NCBI GenBank assembly: GCA_031761405.1
Contig: JASEVX010000367.1
Span: 1-64,000 of the forward strand
From: Serripes groenlandicus
Taxonomy: Eukaryota; Mollusca; Bivalvia; Cardiida; Cardiidae
Length of the DNA stretch: 64,000 bases
Reading direction: 5' to 3'
Positions 46,520 through 58,774 of this stretch are shown one piece after another. Numbering within the stretch: the stretch's first letter is position 1; every line of letters starts with the position of its first letter. The notes beneath the pieces were generated by a model, which was not told where the DNA came from, did not search any database, and worked only from the letters and a program-made list of their open reading frames with translations. Made by a program: the position numbers and the translations under genes.

Positions 46520-49500
46520 CCTCCGAACGCCGCCCTGATAGGAAAGGTAGTGAAATATTTAGAAACCCCATTTTAAATTCCATCTTGTAGTTTTAAAGTT
46601 ATTCACCGGACATGAAAAACGTAAGAAAGGGCAATGAAAGTTATTCTACGAACAAGAAAAAGTAACAAAGGACAATAACTCTGTAATTAGCTAAAATAGA
46701 GTTATGGTTCTTGTACACTGCACTTCCTTTCATTGTGCTCTACCATTGTATGAGGTTCTATTACATTTTATCATGTGGTTTTCGAGTTATTTTCCGGACA
46801 AGAAAAAGTAACAAAGAGCAATAACTCTGTAATTAGGTAAAATATAGTTATGGTTCCTGTACACTGCACTTCCTCTTAATGTGTTATTTTTTAAAGTTAT
46901 TCTCCGGACAAGGAAAAAGTAAGAAAGGACAATGAAAGTTATTCTACGGACAAGAAAAGTAACAAAGGGCTTTAACTCTGTAAATAGCTAAATTAGAGTT
47001 ATGGTTCTTGTATACTGTACTTCCTCTCATTGTATGAAGTTGAATTACATTCCACCATGTGATTTTAAAGTTATTCTCCGGACAAGAAAAAGTAACAAAG
47101 AGCAATAACTCTGTAATTAGGTAAAATAGAGTTATGGTTATTGTACACTATACTTCCTCTCAATGTGTTGTATCATCACATGAAGTTTTATTAAATTCCA
47201 TAATAAAGTTTTAAAGTTATTCTCCGGACAAGAAAAAAGTAACAAAGGGGCAATTACTCTTTAATTAGCTAAAATAGAGTTATGACTCTTGTACACTGCA
47301 CTTCGTCTCATTGTGCTCTACCATTGCATGAAGTTTATTTAAATTCCATCATGTGGTTTTTAAGTTATTCTCCGGACAAGAAAAAATAACAAAGAGCAAA
47401 AACTCTGTAATTAGGTAAAAAAGAATTATGGTTCCTGTACACTGCACTTCCTCTCAATGTTTTGTATCATCGTATGAAGTTTTGTTAAATTCCATCTCGT
47501 AGTTTTTCAAGTTATTCTCCGCACAAGAAAAAAGTCAGAAAGGGCAATGAAAGTTATTCTACGGACAAGAAAAAGCCACAAAGGGCTATAACTCGGTAAT
47601 TAGCTAAATTAGAGTTATGGTTCTTGTATACTGTACTTCCTCTCATTGTATGAAGTTTAATTACATTCCACCATGTGGTTTTAAAGCTATTGTCCGGACA
47701 AGAAAAAGTAACAAAGAGCAATAACTCTGTAATTAGGTAAAATAGAGTTATGGTTTTTGTACACTGCACTTCCTCTCAATGTGTTGTATCATCACATGAA
47801 GTTTTATTAAATTCCATTTTGTAATTTTAAAGTTATTCTCCGGACAAGAAAAAAGTAACAAAGGGCAATAACTCTTTAATTAGCTAAAAAAGAGTTATGG
47901 TTCTTGTACACTGCACTTCGTCTCATTGTGCTTTACCATTGTATGAAGTTTAATCAAATTCCATAATGTGGTTTTAAAGTTATTCTCCGGACAAGAAAAA
48001 GTAACAAAGAGCCAAAACTCTGTAATTAGGTAAAAAAGAATTATGGTTCCTGTACACTGCACTTCCCATCTTGTAGTTTTAAAGTTATTCTCCGGACAAG
48101 AAAAAGGTAAGAAAGGGCAATGCAAGTTATTCTACGGACAAGAGAACAAAGGGCAATAACACTGCAATTAGCTAAATTAGAGTTATGGTTCTTGTACACT
48201 ACACTTCCTCTCATTGTGCTCTACCAATGTATGAAGTTTTATGATAGGAAAGGTAGTGAAATATTTAGAAACCCCATTTTAAATTCCATATTGTAGTTTT
48301 AAAGTTATTCTCCGGACAAGAAAAAAGTAGGAAAGGGCAGTGAAAGTTATTCTACGGACAAGAAAAAGTAAACAAGAGCGCCAAATGTTACAAAATACGC
48401 CCGTCCTCTTTTTTTGAGACCAAGTAAAGTGATAATTGGTTGTACAGCCAAACTTAGAGAGCGGACACTGTTAGTACAGTTTTGGCTTTTTCGAGGGACA
48501 TATTTGTGTAGTTGTAAGTTATCAAACCTGACCAAGATATTCTGCCCATCAACATATTGTCTAAATTTGGTGATGATCGGATAAAGGCTTCACAAGTTAT
48601 TTAGCTGACAAGACCAATTTTAGGTAATTTCTATAATTAAAGGGCAATAACTCTCTATCGACTGGAGCAATATGGCTAGTTATCGAACTTGTCCGAGATA
48701 TTACGCCAATACACATTCTGACTAAATTTGGTGATGATTGGACAAAGGCTTCTAAAGTTATTGAGCTGACAATACCAATTTTAGGTAATTTCTATAATTA
48801 AAGAGCAATAACTCTCTATCGACTGGAGCAATATGGGTAGTTATCGAACTTGTTCGAGATATTACGCCAATACACATTCTGACCAAATGTGGTGATGATT
48901 GGACAAAGGCTTCTAAAAGGTATTGAGCTGACAAGACCAATTTTAGGTAATTTCTATAATTAAAGAGCAATAACTCTGGATTGACAAAAGCGATATGGCT
49001 AGTTATCAAACTTGTTCGAGATATTATGCCAGTACACATTCTGACCAAATTTGGTGATGATTGGACAAAGGCTTCTAAAGTTATTGAGCTGACAAGATAA
49101 TTTTAGGTAATTTCTATAATTAAAGGGCGATAACTCTTCATTGACTAATGCGATATAGCTAGTTATCGAACTTATCCGAGATATTATGCCAATACACATT
49201 CTGACTAAATTTGATGATTGGACAAATGCTTCTAAAGTAATTGAGCTGATAAGACCAATTTTGGGTAATTTCTATATTTAAAGGGCGATAACTCTCGATT
49301 GACAAAAGCGATATGGCTAGTTATCGAACTTCTCCAAGATATTATCCCAATACACATTCTGACCAAATTTGGTGATGACTGGACAGAGGCTTCTTAAGTT
49401 ATTGAGCTGACAACGTACTGGACGCCGCTTGCCCGCCCGTACGCCGCAGGTAAAACTATAATACGATCCGTTTTTTCAAAAAGGGCAATAACTCTGTAAT

Positions 49501-49865
49501 TAGCTAAATTACAGTATGGTTCTTGTACGCTGCACTGCACTTCCTCTCATGGTGCTCTAACATTGTATGAAGTTTTATAAGATTCCATCTAGTAGTTATT
49601 AAGTTATTCTCCAGACAAGAAAAACTAACAAAGGGCAATAACTCTGTAATTAGGTAAAATATAGTTATGGTTTCTGTACACTGCACTTCCTCTCAATGTG
49701 TTGTATCATCGTATGAAGTTTTATTAAATTCCATTTTGCAGTTTTAAAGTTATTCTCCGGACAAGAAAAAGTAACAAAGGGCAATAACTCTGTTAACAAT
49801 TATAGCTATGGTTCTTTTACACTGCACTTCCTCTCATTGTGCTCTACCATTGTATGAAGCGGGGC
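46520..49865 (+). repeat. E-core tandem array, 147-bp monomers
   Basis: Monomers carry aaagttattctccggacaag, aaaaagtaacaaagggcaat, aactctgtaattaggtaaaa, tagagttatggttcttgtac, actgcacttcctctcattgtg and gtatgaagttttattaaattcc. Spacing at 47071, 47217, 47365 and 47512 is 146-148 bp. Some units are shortened or fused. The array is interrupted at 48373-49477 by an F-core element. No clear head or tail was found, so element status is uncertain. Confidence 0.88.
48373..49477 (+). mobile_element. F-core element, 161-bp monomers
   Basis: Head CAAGAGCGCCAAATGTTACA, then aatacgcccgtcc. Monomers carry ttaggtaatttctataattaaag, ggcgataactct, gcgatatggctagttatcgaac, gagatattatgccaatacac, aaatttggtgatgattggac and aaaggcttctaaagttattgagctgac. 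Spacing at 48596, 48757, 48919, 49080, 49237 and 49398 is 157-162 bp. The tail is gacgccgc..cgcccgtacgccg followed by taatacgatccgttttttc, different from GAGCTAA tails. A second copy begins at 63377. Confidence 0.88.
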
Positions 49866-50184
49866 GGTATAATAAAAATAATTAATCCTTATAGGTGCTT
49901 GAATCTGGCTTGGAGTATATACAAATCGAGTAAAGCAAAAACAAAAAACAAAGAAAAGTGGGCAGTTGTAAGAAATCTGAAGTTTTTCCTCACATCAATG
50001 GTTTTTGTATGTTGTTTTCTTTATCCCCCAGCCATCCCACCACAAACCATTGTTTTTTCCCCAGCTTTATTAGAATATGTCCTGTATATATATAAACTAT
50101 GAACTAAAAATAAAATACAATTGTCTATAATGTATAAATACACTTTTTTAATTTCATAACTGTATATATCTCTTCCTTATTTTA
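49866..50184. other. Non-coding spacer
   Basis: AT-rich, no recognised feature. It is followed by a MITE remnant (ctgcagcagtaaactt) at about 50195-50214. Confidence 0.35.
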
Positions 50185-50214
50185 AGAAAACAAATCTGCA
50201 GCAGTAAACTTAAA

Positions 50215-50973
50215 CAAGAGGCCCAAGAGGGCCAGTATCGCTCCATGGCCATTAGGCAAAAAATAAATCTCCAAACAGCCCCGCCCCCTGATGTCAATGT
50301 TTTTTGACCAATCTACATGGCTTGAAGGAATCTGATAGAGGGTCACCCTAGGAACATTTGTACAAAATTATTTGAAAATCGGCCTCACGCTTTCGGAGAA
50401 GATGATTTTTTAAGGTTTCACTATAGCCATATAAGGCAAAATAGCCCCGCCCTCCGGCGGCCATGTTTTTTTTACCAATTAACATGGCTTGATGGAATCT
50501 GATGGAATCTGATAGAGGGTCTCCCAAGGAACATTTCTACAAAATTATTTGAAAATTGGCCAAACACTTTCGTCGGAGAAGATTTTTTAAGTTTTCACTT
50601 TAGCCATATAAGGCAAAAAATTGTTTTCGATAAATCAACTTGGCTTGAAGGAATCTGATAGAGGGTCACCCTAGGAACATTTCTACAAAATTATTTGAAA
50701 ATCGGCCTAGAGGGTCACACAAGGAACATTTTTACAAAATTATTTGAAAATCGGCCTGACACTTTCGAAGGAGAAGAGTTTTCACTATTTTTGCATGGAT
50801 CCAAAAAATGTGAGGGAATTTAGGAGAGGACATTGAGAGGATGCTTCCTATGAAGTTTCATCTGAATTGGCCAAGTGGTTAGGGAGAAGTCGTTTGAAGC
50901 AAAAAGTTAACGCACGTACGCCGGACAATTCGCTATGACATAAGCTCGACTGGCTTTCAGCCAGTGGAGCTAA
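50215..50973 (+). mobile_element. B-core element
   Basis: CAAGAGGCCCAAGAGGGCC head, about three and a half B monomers with one deletion, and tail gctcgactggctttcagccag, tggagctaa, identical in type to 17737-18959. Like that copy, it starts just after a MITE-like ctgcagcag..aactt segment. Confidence 0.88.
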
Positions 50974-50999
50974 AAAGATCAGCCTTTCAATAAACAAGA

Positions 51000-51134
51000 C
51001 ATAATGGAAAAGGATTTGTTTTATTGGGTTTTTACGCCGCTTTCAACATTATTTCAGTTATATCACGGCGACAGTTCACTTATTCATGATCCCTGGGTAA
51101 ACAAACCAGTACTAGGCTAGAAAATGTGCCTTGC
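51000..51134 (-). mobile_element. SINE 3' part
   Basis: Minus-strand SINE tail ending aaaacccaataaaacaaatcc. It is 5'-truncated, and joins directly at 51134 to the middle of a B monomer (ccaaaattatttgaaaatcgg). Confidence 0.75.
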
Positions 51135-51532
51135 TCCAAAATTATTTGAAAATCGGCTTGACACTTATGGAGGAGAAGATTTTTTAAGTTTTCACTATAG
51201 CCATAAAAGGCAAAATAGCCCCGCCCCCTGGCGGCCATGTTTTTTGACCAATCAACATGGCTTGAAGGAATCTGATAGAGGTTCATTTGAAAATCTACCA
51301 ACCAGTTTGGGAGAAGAAGAATTTTGAAGTTTTTTTCATTTTGTTGCCATGGAAACCAGAATTCTGCATGGATCCCAAAAATTTGAAGGAATTTTGGTGA
51401 GGTCATTGAGAGGATGCTTTCTGTGACGTTTCATCCCAATTGACCCACTGGTTACTGGGGAGAAGATGTTGACGCACGACGGACAAAAGGCGATCACAAT
51501 AACTCACCTTGAGCAAAGCTCAGGTGAGCTAA
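51135..51532 (+). mobile_element. B-core element, 3' portion
   Basis: One and a half B monomers, then cgttgccatggaaaccagaatt-type end, ttgagaggatgctttctgtg, gttgacgcacgacggac and hairpin tail ctcaccttgagcaaagctcaggtgagctaa. Confidence 0.85.
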
Positions 51533-51726
51533 AAAACTGTCACATGTTTCAATGACAGTATTGCCAATTTTGGACTGATTACAAAGAAAGGACAACTACT
51601 TGTTAAAGAAAACATTTATTTAACAATGATGTAAATGATTATTTGAATTATCAGACAGCCTAACATGTGTTGGAGGACTATCATTAATACAAATCGAACA
51701 AAACAAAGAACAATTTAACAATAACA

Positions 51727-51950
51727 TTTAACCCATTTCCACAAATTGTAAATCAGCAGCAGACAACTTTAAAACGTTGTGCAAAATTATGGAAAATCTA
51801 TATAAATAAAATAGAATTGAAATCTTACTGGCAAAAGGAGAAATTGCTCGTTCTGAGCCATTTTCTTTTTGCCATAATATGGTTTCAAAAGGCATCTGCT
51901 ACAGATATATCAAAATGTGTCTACGGGTGGGGGAAAGCGTTATTTAATGA
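51727..51950 (+). mobile_element. Old MITE copy
   Basis: atttaacccatttccac, cagcagcagacaacttt, ttatggaaaatctatataaat, ggcaaaaggagaaattgctcg palindromic centre, and gtctacgggtgggggaaagcg at the right. Diverged from the TTAA-flanked young copies. Confidence 0.7.
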
Positions 51951-51962
51951 TTTTAATTGTAA

Positions 51963-53202
51963 CAAGAGGGCCTACATGTCCCAAGGTCGCTCACCTGATT
52001 TCATGGCAACATGTATACTGCTAAAAGTAGTTTAATTGCCATGGTATTTCCTTATAATAGATATACAACTATGACTCATAGAGGACCACTAAATGCAATA
52101 TTCATTGCCCGAAAAGACATGGTCATGATTTTTCCCTTTACAGAAAAATAATCACTGATACATACGATCAAATCCAAAAATTCCATTGATTAACAAGGAC
52201 TTATTTCAATATTAAATATACAGCAAGATTTTAATAAATTGTCCAACCAAACCTAATTTAACACGAGATGTTTGTCGAATATTATGCCCCCCCTGAGCGC
52301 CATGTTGTTAGGAATATTTTGACAATTGAATAAAATATACAATGATACATGGACCGAAATGCCAGCTGATTTGTCATTTCACAATGGATGTCTACGAGTC
52401 AGTTTTAAGATTATGACCAATGTTCATTCAAAGTTTGAGGATGATATGTGCAGTTCTTAATCACATTGATGTGATGACTGATATTTTGAAATTTGAATGA
52501 GCAATTTGTGTTATAAAATTCTACTGGTCACCCCAGCCTCCATGTTAAGTTTGGGGGCCATGAGTGCAGACAATGTCGAGTTATCACTCGGACAATATTT
52601 CACGTTCAAGGTCATTTGACCTTTTACCTCAAAATCAATAGGGATCATCTACTGGTCAGGCCCAACCTCCAAGTTAAGTTTGAGGGCCATGGGTGCAGGT
52701 AATGTCGAGTTATCACTCTGACAAGCTTTTCACGTTCAAGGTCAGTGTGACCTTGACCTTTGACCTCAAAATCAATAGGGGTCATCTACTGGTCAGGCCC
52801 AACCTCAGTCAACTTTGAGGGCCATGGGTGCAGGCAATGTCGAGTTATCACTTGGACAAGCTTTTCACGATCAAGGTCACTGTGACCTTGACATTTGACC
52901 CGATGACCTCAAAATTAATAGGGGTCATCCCTAGCCTCCATGTCAAGTTTGAGGGCCATGGGTGTAGGCAATGTTGAGTTATAACTCGGACAAGCTTTTC
53001 GCGTTCAAGGTCACCTTGACCTTTGACCAAATGACCTCAAAATCAATAGGGGTCATCTTTTGGTCAAGCCCAACCTCCAAGTCAAGTTCGAGGACCATAG
53101 GTTGAGGCATTGTTGAGTTATTACTCAGACAAGCTTTGGTCTACTGACGGACAAACATGTGCAAAGCAATTTACCCCTCTTCTTCGAAGGGGGCATAATA
53201 AC
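51963..53202 (+). mobile_element. H-core element, about 137-bp monomers
   Basis: Head CAAGAGGGCCTACATGTCCC, then aggtcgctcacctga. The 3' half has four monomers with aatcaataggggtcatctactgg, caggcccaacctccaag, tttgagggccatgggtgcagg, aatgtcgagttatcactcgg, acaagcttttcacgttcaagg and tgaccttgacctttgacctc. Spacing at 52633, 52770, 52913 and 53041 is 128-143 bp. The tail is an inverted motif, acccctcttcttcgaagggggcataata. Non-coding. Confidence 0.82.
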
Positions 53203-53480
53203 AATTAAACGTTTTTGTTCTGTGTGTAAATTCCATTGCTTTATGAATGAAGATTTTCAGGAAAAACAGCTATGCACTATCATAAACATTAGCTGTACTT
53301 AAATATTTGGCAATTTCAAACACATTTTAAGTATTTGCAGCAGTTGATTTTTGAAAACATTGTGGCAAAAGAAAAGCCATTTCTTCTGTATTTGTAAAGA
53401 TATAAGACCGGATTAAGTACAATTTAATATAGTTTTTAGTTTACACATATATGCAACAAAAGTTTAACATATAATTCCAT
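53203..53480. other. Spacer with MITE fragment
   Basis: 53330-53400 resembles the MITE centre (gcagcagttgatttttgaaaacattgtggcaaaag). The rest is unassigned. Confidence 0.4.
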
Positions 53481-53489
53481 TACTTGGAC

Positions 53490-54250
53490 AGTTTTAAAGG
53501 TACATTCCTGTGAAATTATTTTTAAATTGGTCCATTGGTCTAAGAGAAGAAAATGTGAACAGAAGGGCGGACACAATAGCTCACCCCGTGTTCAGGTGTG
53601 CCAAGAAGGGTAGCTAGCCGGATCCCTGACTGCTATGTTTTTCAATCTGACAGTCAATATGGCTTGAATAATATTTGTAGAAGGTCACCTGATACCACCT
53701 GGTGGCTGCATTTAATATACCCCTTTTATAGAGGGTCGTAAAAGGAACATTTCTGTCCTATCATTTTGGATTCAAAAAAGCAGATTCAGAGTAAGAATTT
53801 TAAAGTTTTGTCCTTTTACCCCTTTTTGATACCACAGGATGGCTGTGATTATTTCAGCTCAACTATTTTAAAATCCGACAGGTACTATCATTTATAATTT
53901 TGTTCCTTTTTTGATGCCATCCTGCAGCCTTCTTTTTTTTATCAAGAAATCAATATAGTTTAGAACAAATTTTTGATTGGGCTCTAAAGGAACATTTCTA
54001 TCAACTTATCTTAGAATCAGAGAAGCTAGTTCACAGGAAATTAATTTTGAATTCATGCATCCCCCACCCCTTCCCCCTTTCTGATGCCACAGCAACCAAA
54101 GTTCTAAATAGAAATTTACATCTTTAAATAATTCTGAAAGAGTACTACAAAAGGAATAATCTCATTCAATGGGTTTGATTGAAAATCTGTCCTTTCGTTT
54201 ACAAACAGACAACAGTCAGAGATCAAGTTGAGTCTTAGGCTCAGGTGATT
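53490..54250 (+). mobile_element. Decayed B-like elements
   Basis: An end segment (acaatagctcaccccgtgttcaggtg) near 53573-53600 is followed by decayed B-like monomers (ctgctatgtttttcaat, aatatggcttgaataat, ccacaggatggctg, gatgccacagcaaccaaagtt) and a second tail near 54220-54250 (gtcttaggctcaggtgattt). It is two or more old insertions. Confidence 0.6.
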
Positions 54251-55120
54251 TAAAAATATGTTGCAACAAAAGCATAGACATGATAAAATACATTTTGTTA
54301 TATTTCTTAATGGTGTTACTTTGGAAACAAAACACCATAATTATGCACAATATTGGAGAAACATATATTCTTCCAATTTCCTGTATCAAAATAAACAATT
54401 ATTAAAACAGAGAAATATAAACTGGTGAAAAGACAGTTCCGCTAATAAGGTCAAGTCGTGCTGAACAAGTTTGACATTGACTTGACAAAGATTTATCAAT
54501 TATTATTTTGACTTTATATGTTATTCATTGATTGCTATTTTTAATAGTAATTAGTTTATATGAGCCGCCAATCCCCCCGCCCCCCCCCCCATGTGTTTCC
54601 GTGTTGCCCTGCACTTGTACTCCACATACAACTATTGCACTTACTACAAAGACATTAAGGAATCTGTATTGTCCTTTCATTGCGCGGGTGCATCAGCACC
54701 AGCGCATATATTGGTTGTGTTAAGAACTATCACTGGTGCAATGGACTTGTGCATGCGCCGTGTTACTCATCTTGCTCACGCATGCGCCGTATTTTACAGT
54801 CAGCTCTCAGATATTTCCGTAGCAGTTTGTCACTAGACTGGTTCTCGTTCGAGTATGCAATAGAAGATTAGTGAACCAGTCTATTTATATGCGAGTAGTT
54901 TTTTTATAATTAAAATGTAAATTAAAACCATATTTTTAATAACATGAAAATGGGAATATTTTCATAAATGCGAAGTTATTGTGCTAAATTTGCGATTTTA
55001 AGAATATATTAAGGAAAAAAAAGGACGTGCATGCGCAGACAAATGTTTACAATCATTTTGGGAGATCGAGGTCAACACGTTAGGAAAAGGTATTTTTGTT
55101 TCCGTTTTACGTATTTAACT
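54251..55120. other. Non-coding sequence with poly-C
   Basis: C-rich run at 54575-54591. 54745-54790 holds two gcatgcgccgt.tt copies (ttgtgcatgcgccgtgtt and acgcatgcgccgtatt). No gene is supported. Confidence 0.4.
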
Positions 55121-55123
55121 AAA

Positions 55124-56215
55124 CAAGAGGGCCATGATGGCCCTGGAATTGCTCACCTGATTTTTTTTTTCACTTTAGCTATATAAGCCCCGCCATCTCA
55201 CAGACATAGTTTCCGACCAATCGACTTGGCTTGAAGGAATCTGATAGAGGGTCACCCTAGGAACATTTCTACAAAATTATTTGAAAATCGGCCTGACACT
55301 TTTGGAGGAGAAGATTTTTTAAGTTTTCACTATAGCCATATAAGGCAAAAAAGCCCCGCCCCCCTGGCGGCCATGTTTTTCGACCAATCAACATGGCTTC
55401 AAGGAATCTGATAGAGAGTCACCCAAGGAACATTTCTACAAAATAAGTTCAAAATCTGCCAACCAATTTGGGAGGAGAAGAATTTTGAAGTTTTTTTCGT
55501 TTCGTTGCCATGGAAACCAGAATTCTGCATGGATCCCAATAATTTGAAGGAATTCTGGTGAGGTCATTGAGAGGATGCTTTCTGTGAAGTTTCATCCCAA
55601 TTGACCCACTGGTTACTGAGGAGAAGATGTTGAAGATTTTTTAAGTTTTCACTATAACCATAAAAGGCAAAATAGCCCCGCCCCCTGGCGGCCATGTTTT
55701 TCAACCAATCAACATGGCTTGAAGGAATCTGATAGAGGGTCACCCAAGGAACATTTCTACAAAATTATTTGAAAATCGGCCTGACACTTTTGGAGGAGAA
55801 GATTTTTTAAGTTTGCACTATAGCCATATAAGGCAAAATAGCCCCCCCCCCCCCCCCCTGGCGGCCATGTTTTTCGACCAATCAACATGGCTTGAAGGAA
55901 TCTGATAGAGGGTCACCGAAGGATCATTTCTACAAAATAATTTGAAAATCGGCCTGACACTTTCGGAGGAGAAGATTTTTTAAGAATTTTGAAGTTTTTT
56001 TCATTTCGTTGCCATGGAAACCAGAATTCTGCATGGATCCCAAATTTTTTAAGGAATTCTGGTGAGGACATTGAGAGGATGCTTTCTGTGAAGTTTCATT
56101 CCAGTTGACCCACCGGTTACAGAGGAGAAAAGGTTGACGGACGACGGACAACGGACGCCGGACATAGGGCGATCACAATAACTCACCCTGAGCACTTCGT
56201 GCACAGGTGAGCTAA
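55124..56215 (+). mobile_element. B-core element, long recombinant copy
   Basis: Head CAAGAGGGCCATGATGGCCC, then attgctcacctga; tail ctcaccctgagcacttcgtgcacaggtgagctaa. The terminal segment (gttgccatggaaaccagaattctgcatgg..gttactgaggagaagatgttga) occurs twice, at 55503-55633 and 55999-56130, so monomers plus end segment were duplicated inside one element. A C-run at 55843-55858 replaces the usual gccccgccccc. Confidence 0.88.
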
Positions 56216-56451
56216 AAACTATTGTTATCATATATTTATATCATATATTTAAAAACGGGTCAAACAGTATTTCTTAAGCCATAAAATGACGATTCCCGAG
56301 CTAACATCCAATTGCTGCATCTTGCAGCAACTCTTGTATAATTTAGATTTTCTAAGCATATACTTCTATTATTATAACCATAGAATACTGAGAGTATCTT
56401 AAATAGCACCATCTAAGGAAAAATGCAACATCTATCAAAATGAAATCATGT

Positions 56452-57900
56452 AGAAAACATTGTGGAAAAAGGAAAACTGATATTTATATGAGCACTTTTC
56501 TTTTCTCTTGATTGTTTTCAAAAGTTACCTGCTGCAGTGGCATTAAAAGTCATTTTCACTAGAGAAAGGGTTAAATGCTTCTGAGAGACACGAACATCAA
56601 TTTTGAACTGTAACTAAATGGATTATTTTAGATTCATGTTCTTCAAAAACATCTTAGAAACAAACCTGAAATACCTAAGTAAGAGTTGTCATGCAAGGTT
56701 GAAAACAATTGACAAAGGGAGAAAATACAGGGTTTATTTCTCCATTATGTATGAAATATTCTAAATGAATCTGTACTGCACAATACTACAATCTATAAAT
56801 CTACATTTTTTTCTGACAATGACATTTGAACAAGTAAATAACTATGTCAAACAACTTATTCCATATATAAATAGTCAGATCATGTTACTTTACCCATTTT
56901 CACATATAGATGCTTTCTTAAAAACATTGTGGTAAAATGAGAAATTGTTCATTATGACCAATGTCTCCTTTTACCACAATATTTTCAATTTTATTCACTT
57001 TTTTTTTTCCAAACGTTTTCAATGGTTGCTTAATAAGGGAAAGGTTAAATGATATTATCATTCATTCATCAATACAGTTGCTCTTGAATTATTTCAATGT
57101 AGTTAAGTAGGCTGATTGTGACATTTTCCTGTCTGTTGCTTGTCCATTCCATAATTTAAATCTTTAAATCACAAATTGATGCCAAAACATATCAAACACC
57201 ATTTCATACAACCTACTTTCATTTAAGTTCCAAGAGATTCTTGCTCAGACCTAACACTTGTTTATTGGTAAGTTATTATTGGTGTGCTTGAGTGCCAGTC
57301 AAACATCTTTTAAAAGGATTGTGTCACTCAAAAGTTGTCATACATGTTCCTGAAAAAGATAAACAATAGTGCCAAATTAGAAATTGTTACAAAATACACC
57401 AGTGAGGGAGTCATAACTCTGCAGCGACTAAAATTATTTATCCAGTTTTAGTTGCAACCAAGGTCAGACAAGGCATATTAGGCCAATTTTGGAGCATTCA
57501 AGTGCCTTTGGAGATTTGGCTTGTTATCGAACATTGCCCAAACATTAAACCCACAAAGATGTTCAACAAGCTTGGTGAAGATCAGATGAAAACTGTTTGA
57601 CTAAGAGAGCCACCATAAGTTATCCCATAATACAGACTTAAAGGTGAATAACAAGGGTTGTTCTGATGCATCTGATGCAGACAACTTTTGAAAAGTATTA
57701 ATAGTGTGGCAAAAGGAAAAATTCATTCATGATCATTGTAAGCAATTTCTCCTTTTGCCACAATATTTTCAAAAGTCATAATGTTTTTAACTTACCGCAA
57801 TTCAATAATTAAGTTTTCATTGATAGAGATTCATCATGTTTTTGCCTATATGCTTTCAAACTTGTTTGCTACATATTTGTTGTACGTGGGAAAGGGTTCA
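56452..57900 (+). mobile_element. Cluster of three old MITE copies
   Basis: Copies at about 56452-56575 (left-truncated, ends agagaaagggttaaatg), 56884-57048 (ttacccattttcacatatag to aataagggaaaggttaa) and 57652-57898 (ctgatgcagacaacttttg to gtacgtgggaaagggtt). All keep the gtggcaaaa..gaaattg / caatttctcctttt.ccaca palindromic centre. Between them, 57380-57610 holds degraded F-like monomers. Confidence 0.7.
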
Positions 57901-58035
57901 ATTGAATCATACAAGAAGAAAACGGTTTGGTTAGGTATGTAATTGAAATGTAAGTGAACTTAAAAAGACTGAATTCATTATTTACAATTTATACTTTTGA
58001 TGTTAATGAATTAAGTTCTCAATATAACAAATATC

Positions 58036-58740
58036 TGTTTTAACCCCTTTTCCACATACAACAACAAAAACAGCAGACAACTTTGAACAAGAGGCCCATG
58101 AGGGCCTATGCTCTACTGGTATGGTTCTTTGCTCATTTTCAATCCAGAGCATGTATGTATGGTGAAGATCGGATAGTAAATGGAGGCTCTTTTGTGTTCA
58201 CAAGCTGTATTATAGCAATTTTTACAATTTCATGGGCCATATAATCCAGTCTTGCCGGATCTGGCTGGTTTTCAAAAGGAACCAAGCTCTCATCAATATT
58301 TAACTACTTAAGTTTGGTGAAGATCAGATAGTAAATAGAGCCTCTATTGTGTTCACATGCTCAATTATAGCAATTTGAACAATTTCAAGGGCCATAATCC
58401 AGTCTTGTATAGGCGGATCTGGCTGGTTTACGAAAGGAACCGAGCTCTCATGGATATCTAACTACTGTATAAGTTTGGTTGAGATACAATCAAAAGTGAA
58501 GACTGTATCGTGTTAACAAGAAATTGTTTACGGACGGACGCACGCATGCACGCACGCACGACGGACAAATCGCCACGACATAAGCCCTTCTGGCCTTTGG
58601 CCAGTAGAGCTAAAAACTATGGAAAATCTCTATAAATGAAGGTGTAATTATTCCAAAAAGTTGTTTAAATAGTGCCAAAAGGAGAGATTGCTTGTTTTGA
58701 ACGTTTTGAACATAGCCAAGGTTTATTTAAGTTATACTGT
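58036..58740 (+). mobile_element. Old MITE split by a short-type element
   Basis: The left part 58036-58087 (ttttaaccccttttccacatac, cagcagacaactttgaa) and right part 58614-58740 (actatggaaaatctctataaa, gtgccaaaaggagagattgc) flank the element at 58088-58613. Confidence 0.7.
58088..58613 (+). mobile_element. CAAGAGGCCC..GAGCTAA element, short type, copy 2
   Basis: Same order as 3843-4371: tatgctctactggtatggttc, gtgaagatcggatagtaaatgg, ggctggttttcaaaaggaacc, cggacgcacgcatgcacgc and the hairpin ctggcctttggccag, then tagagctaa. It is 526 bp against 529 bp for copy 1. Confidence 0.88.
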
Positions 58741-58774
58741 CATTTTTGTGAAGAGAAAACAGACTGAAACTTAT

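Noticed and set aside
46660..48125. Minus-strand frames with FSCPENNFKTT-type text
   Set aside because: Artefacts of the 147-bp array; the same words return at array spacing in different frames.
54532..54871. Three overlapping plus-strand frames near a poly-C run
   Set aside because: They compete in different frames, lack motifs, and include low-complexity Pro runs from the poly-C tract.
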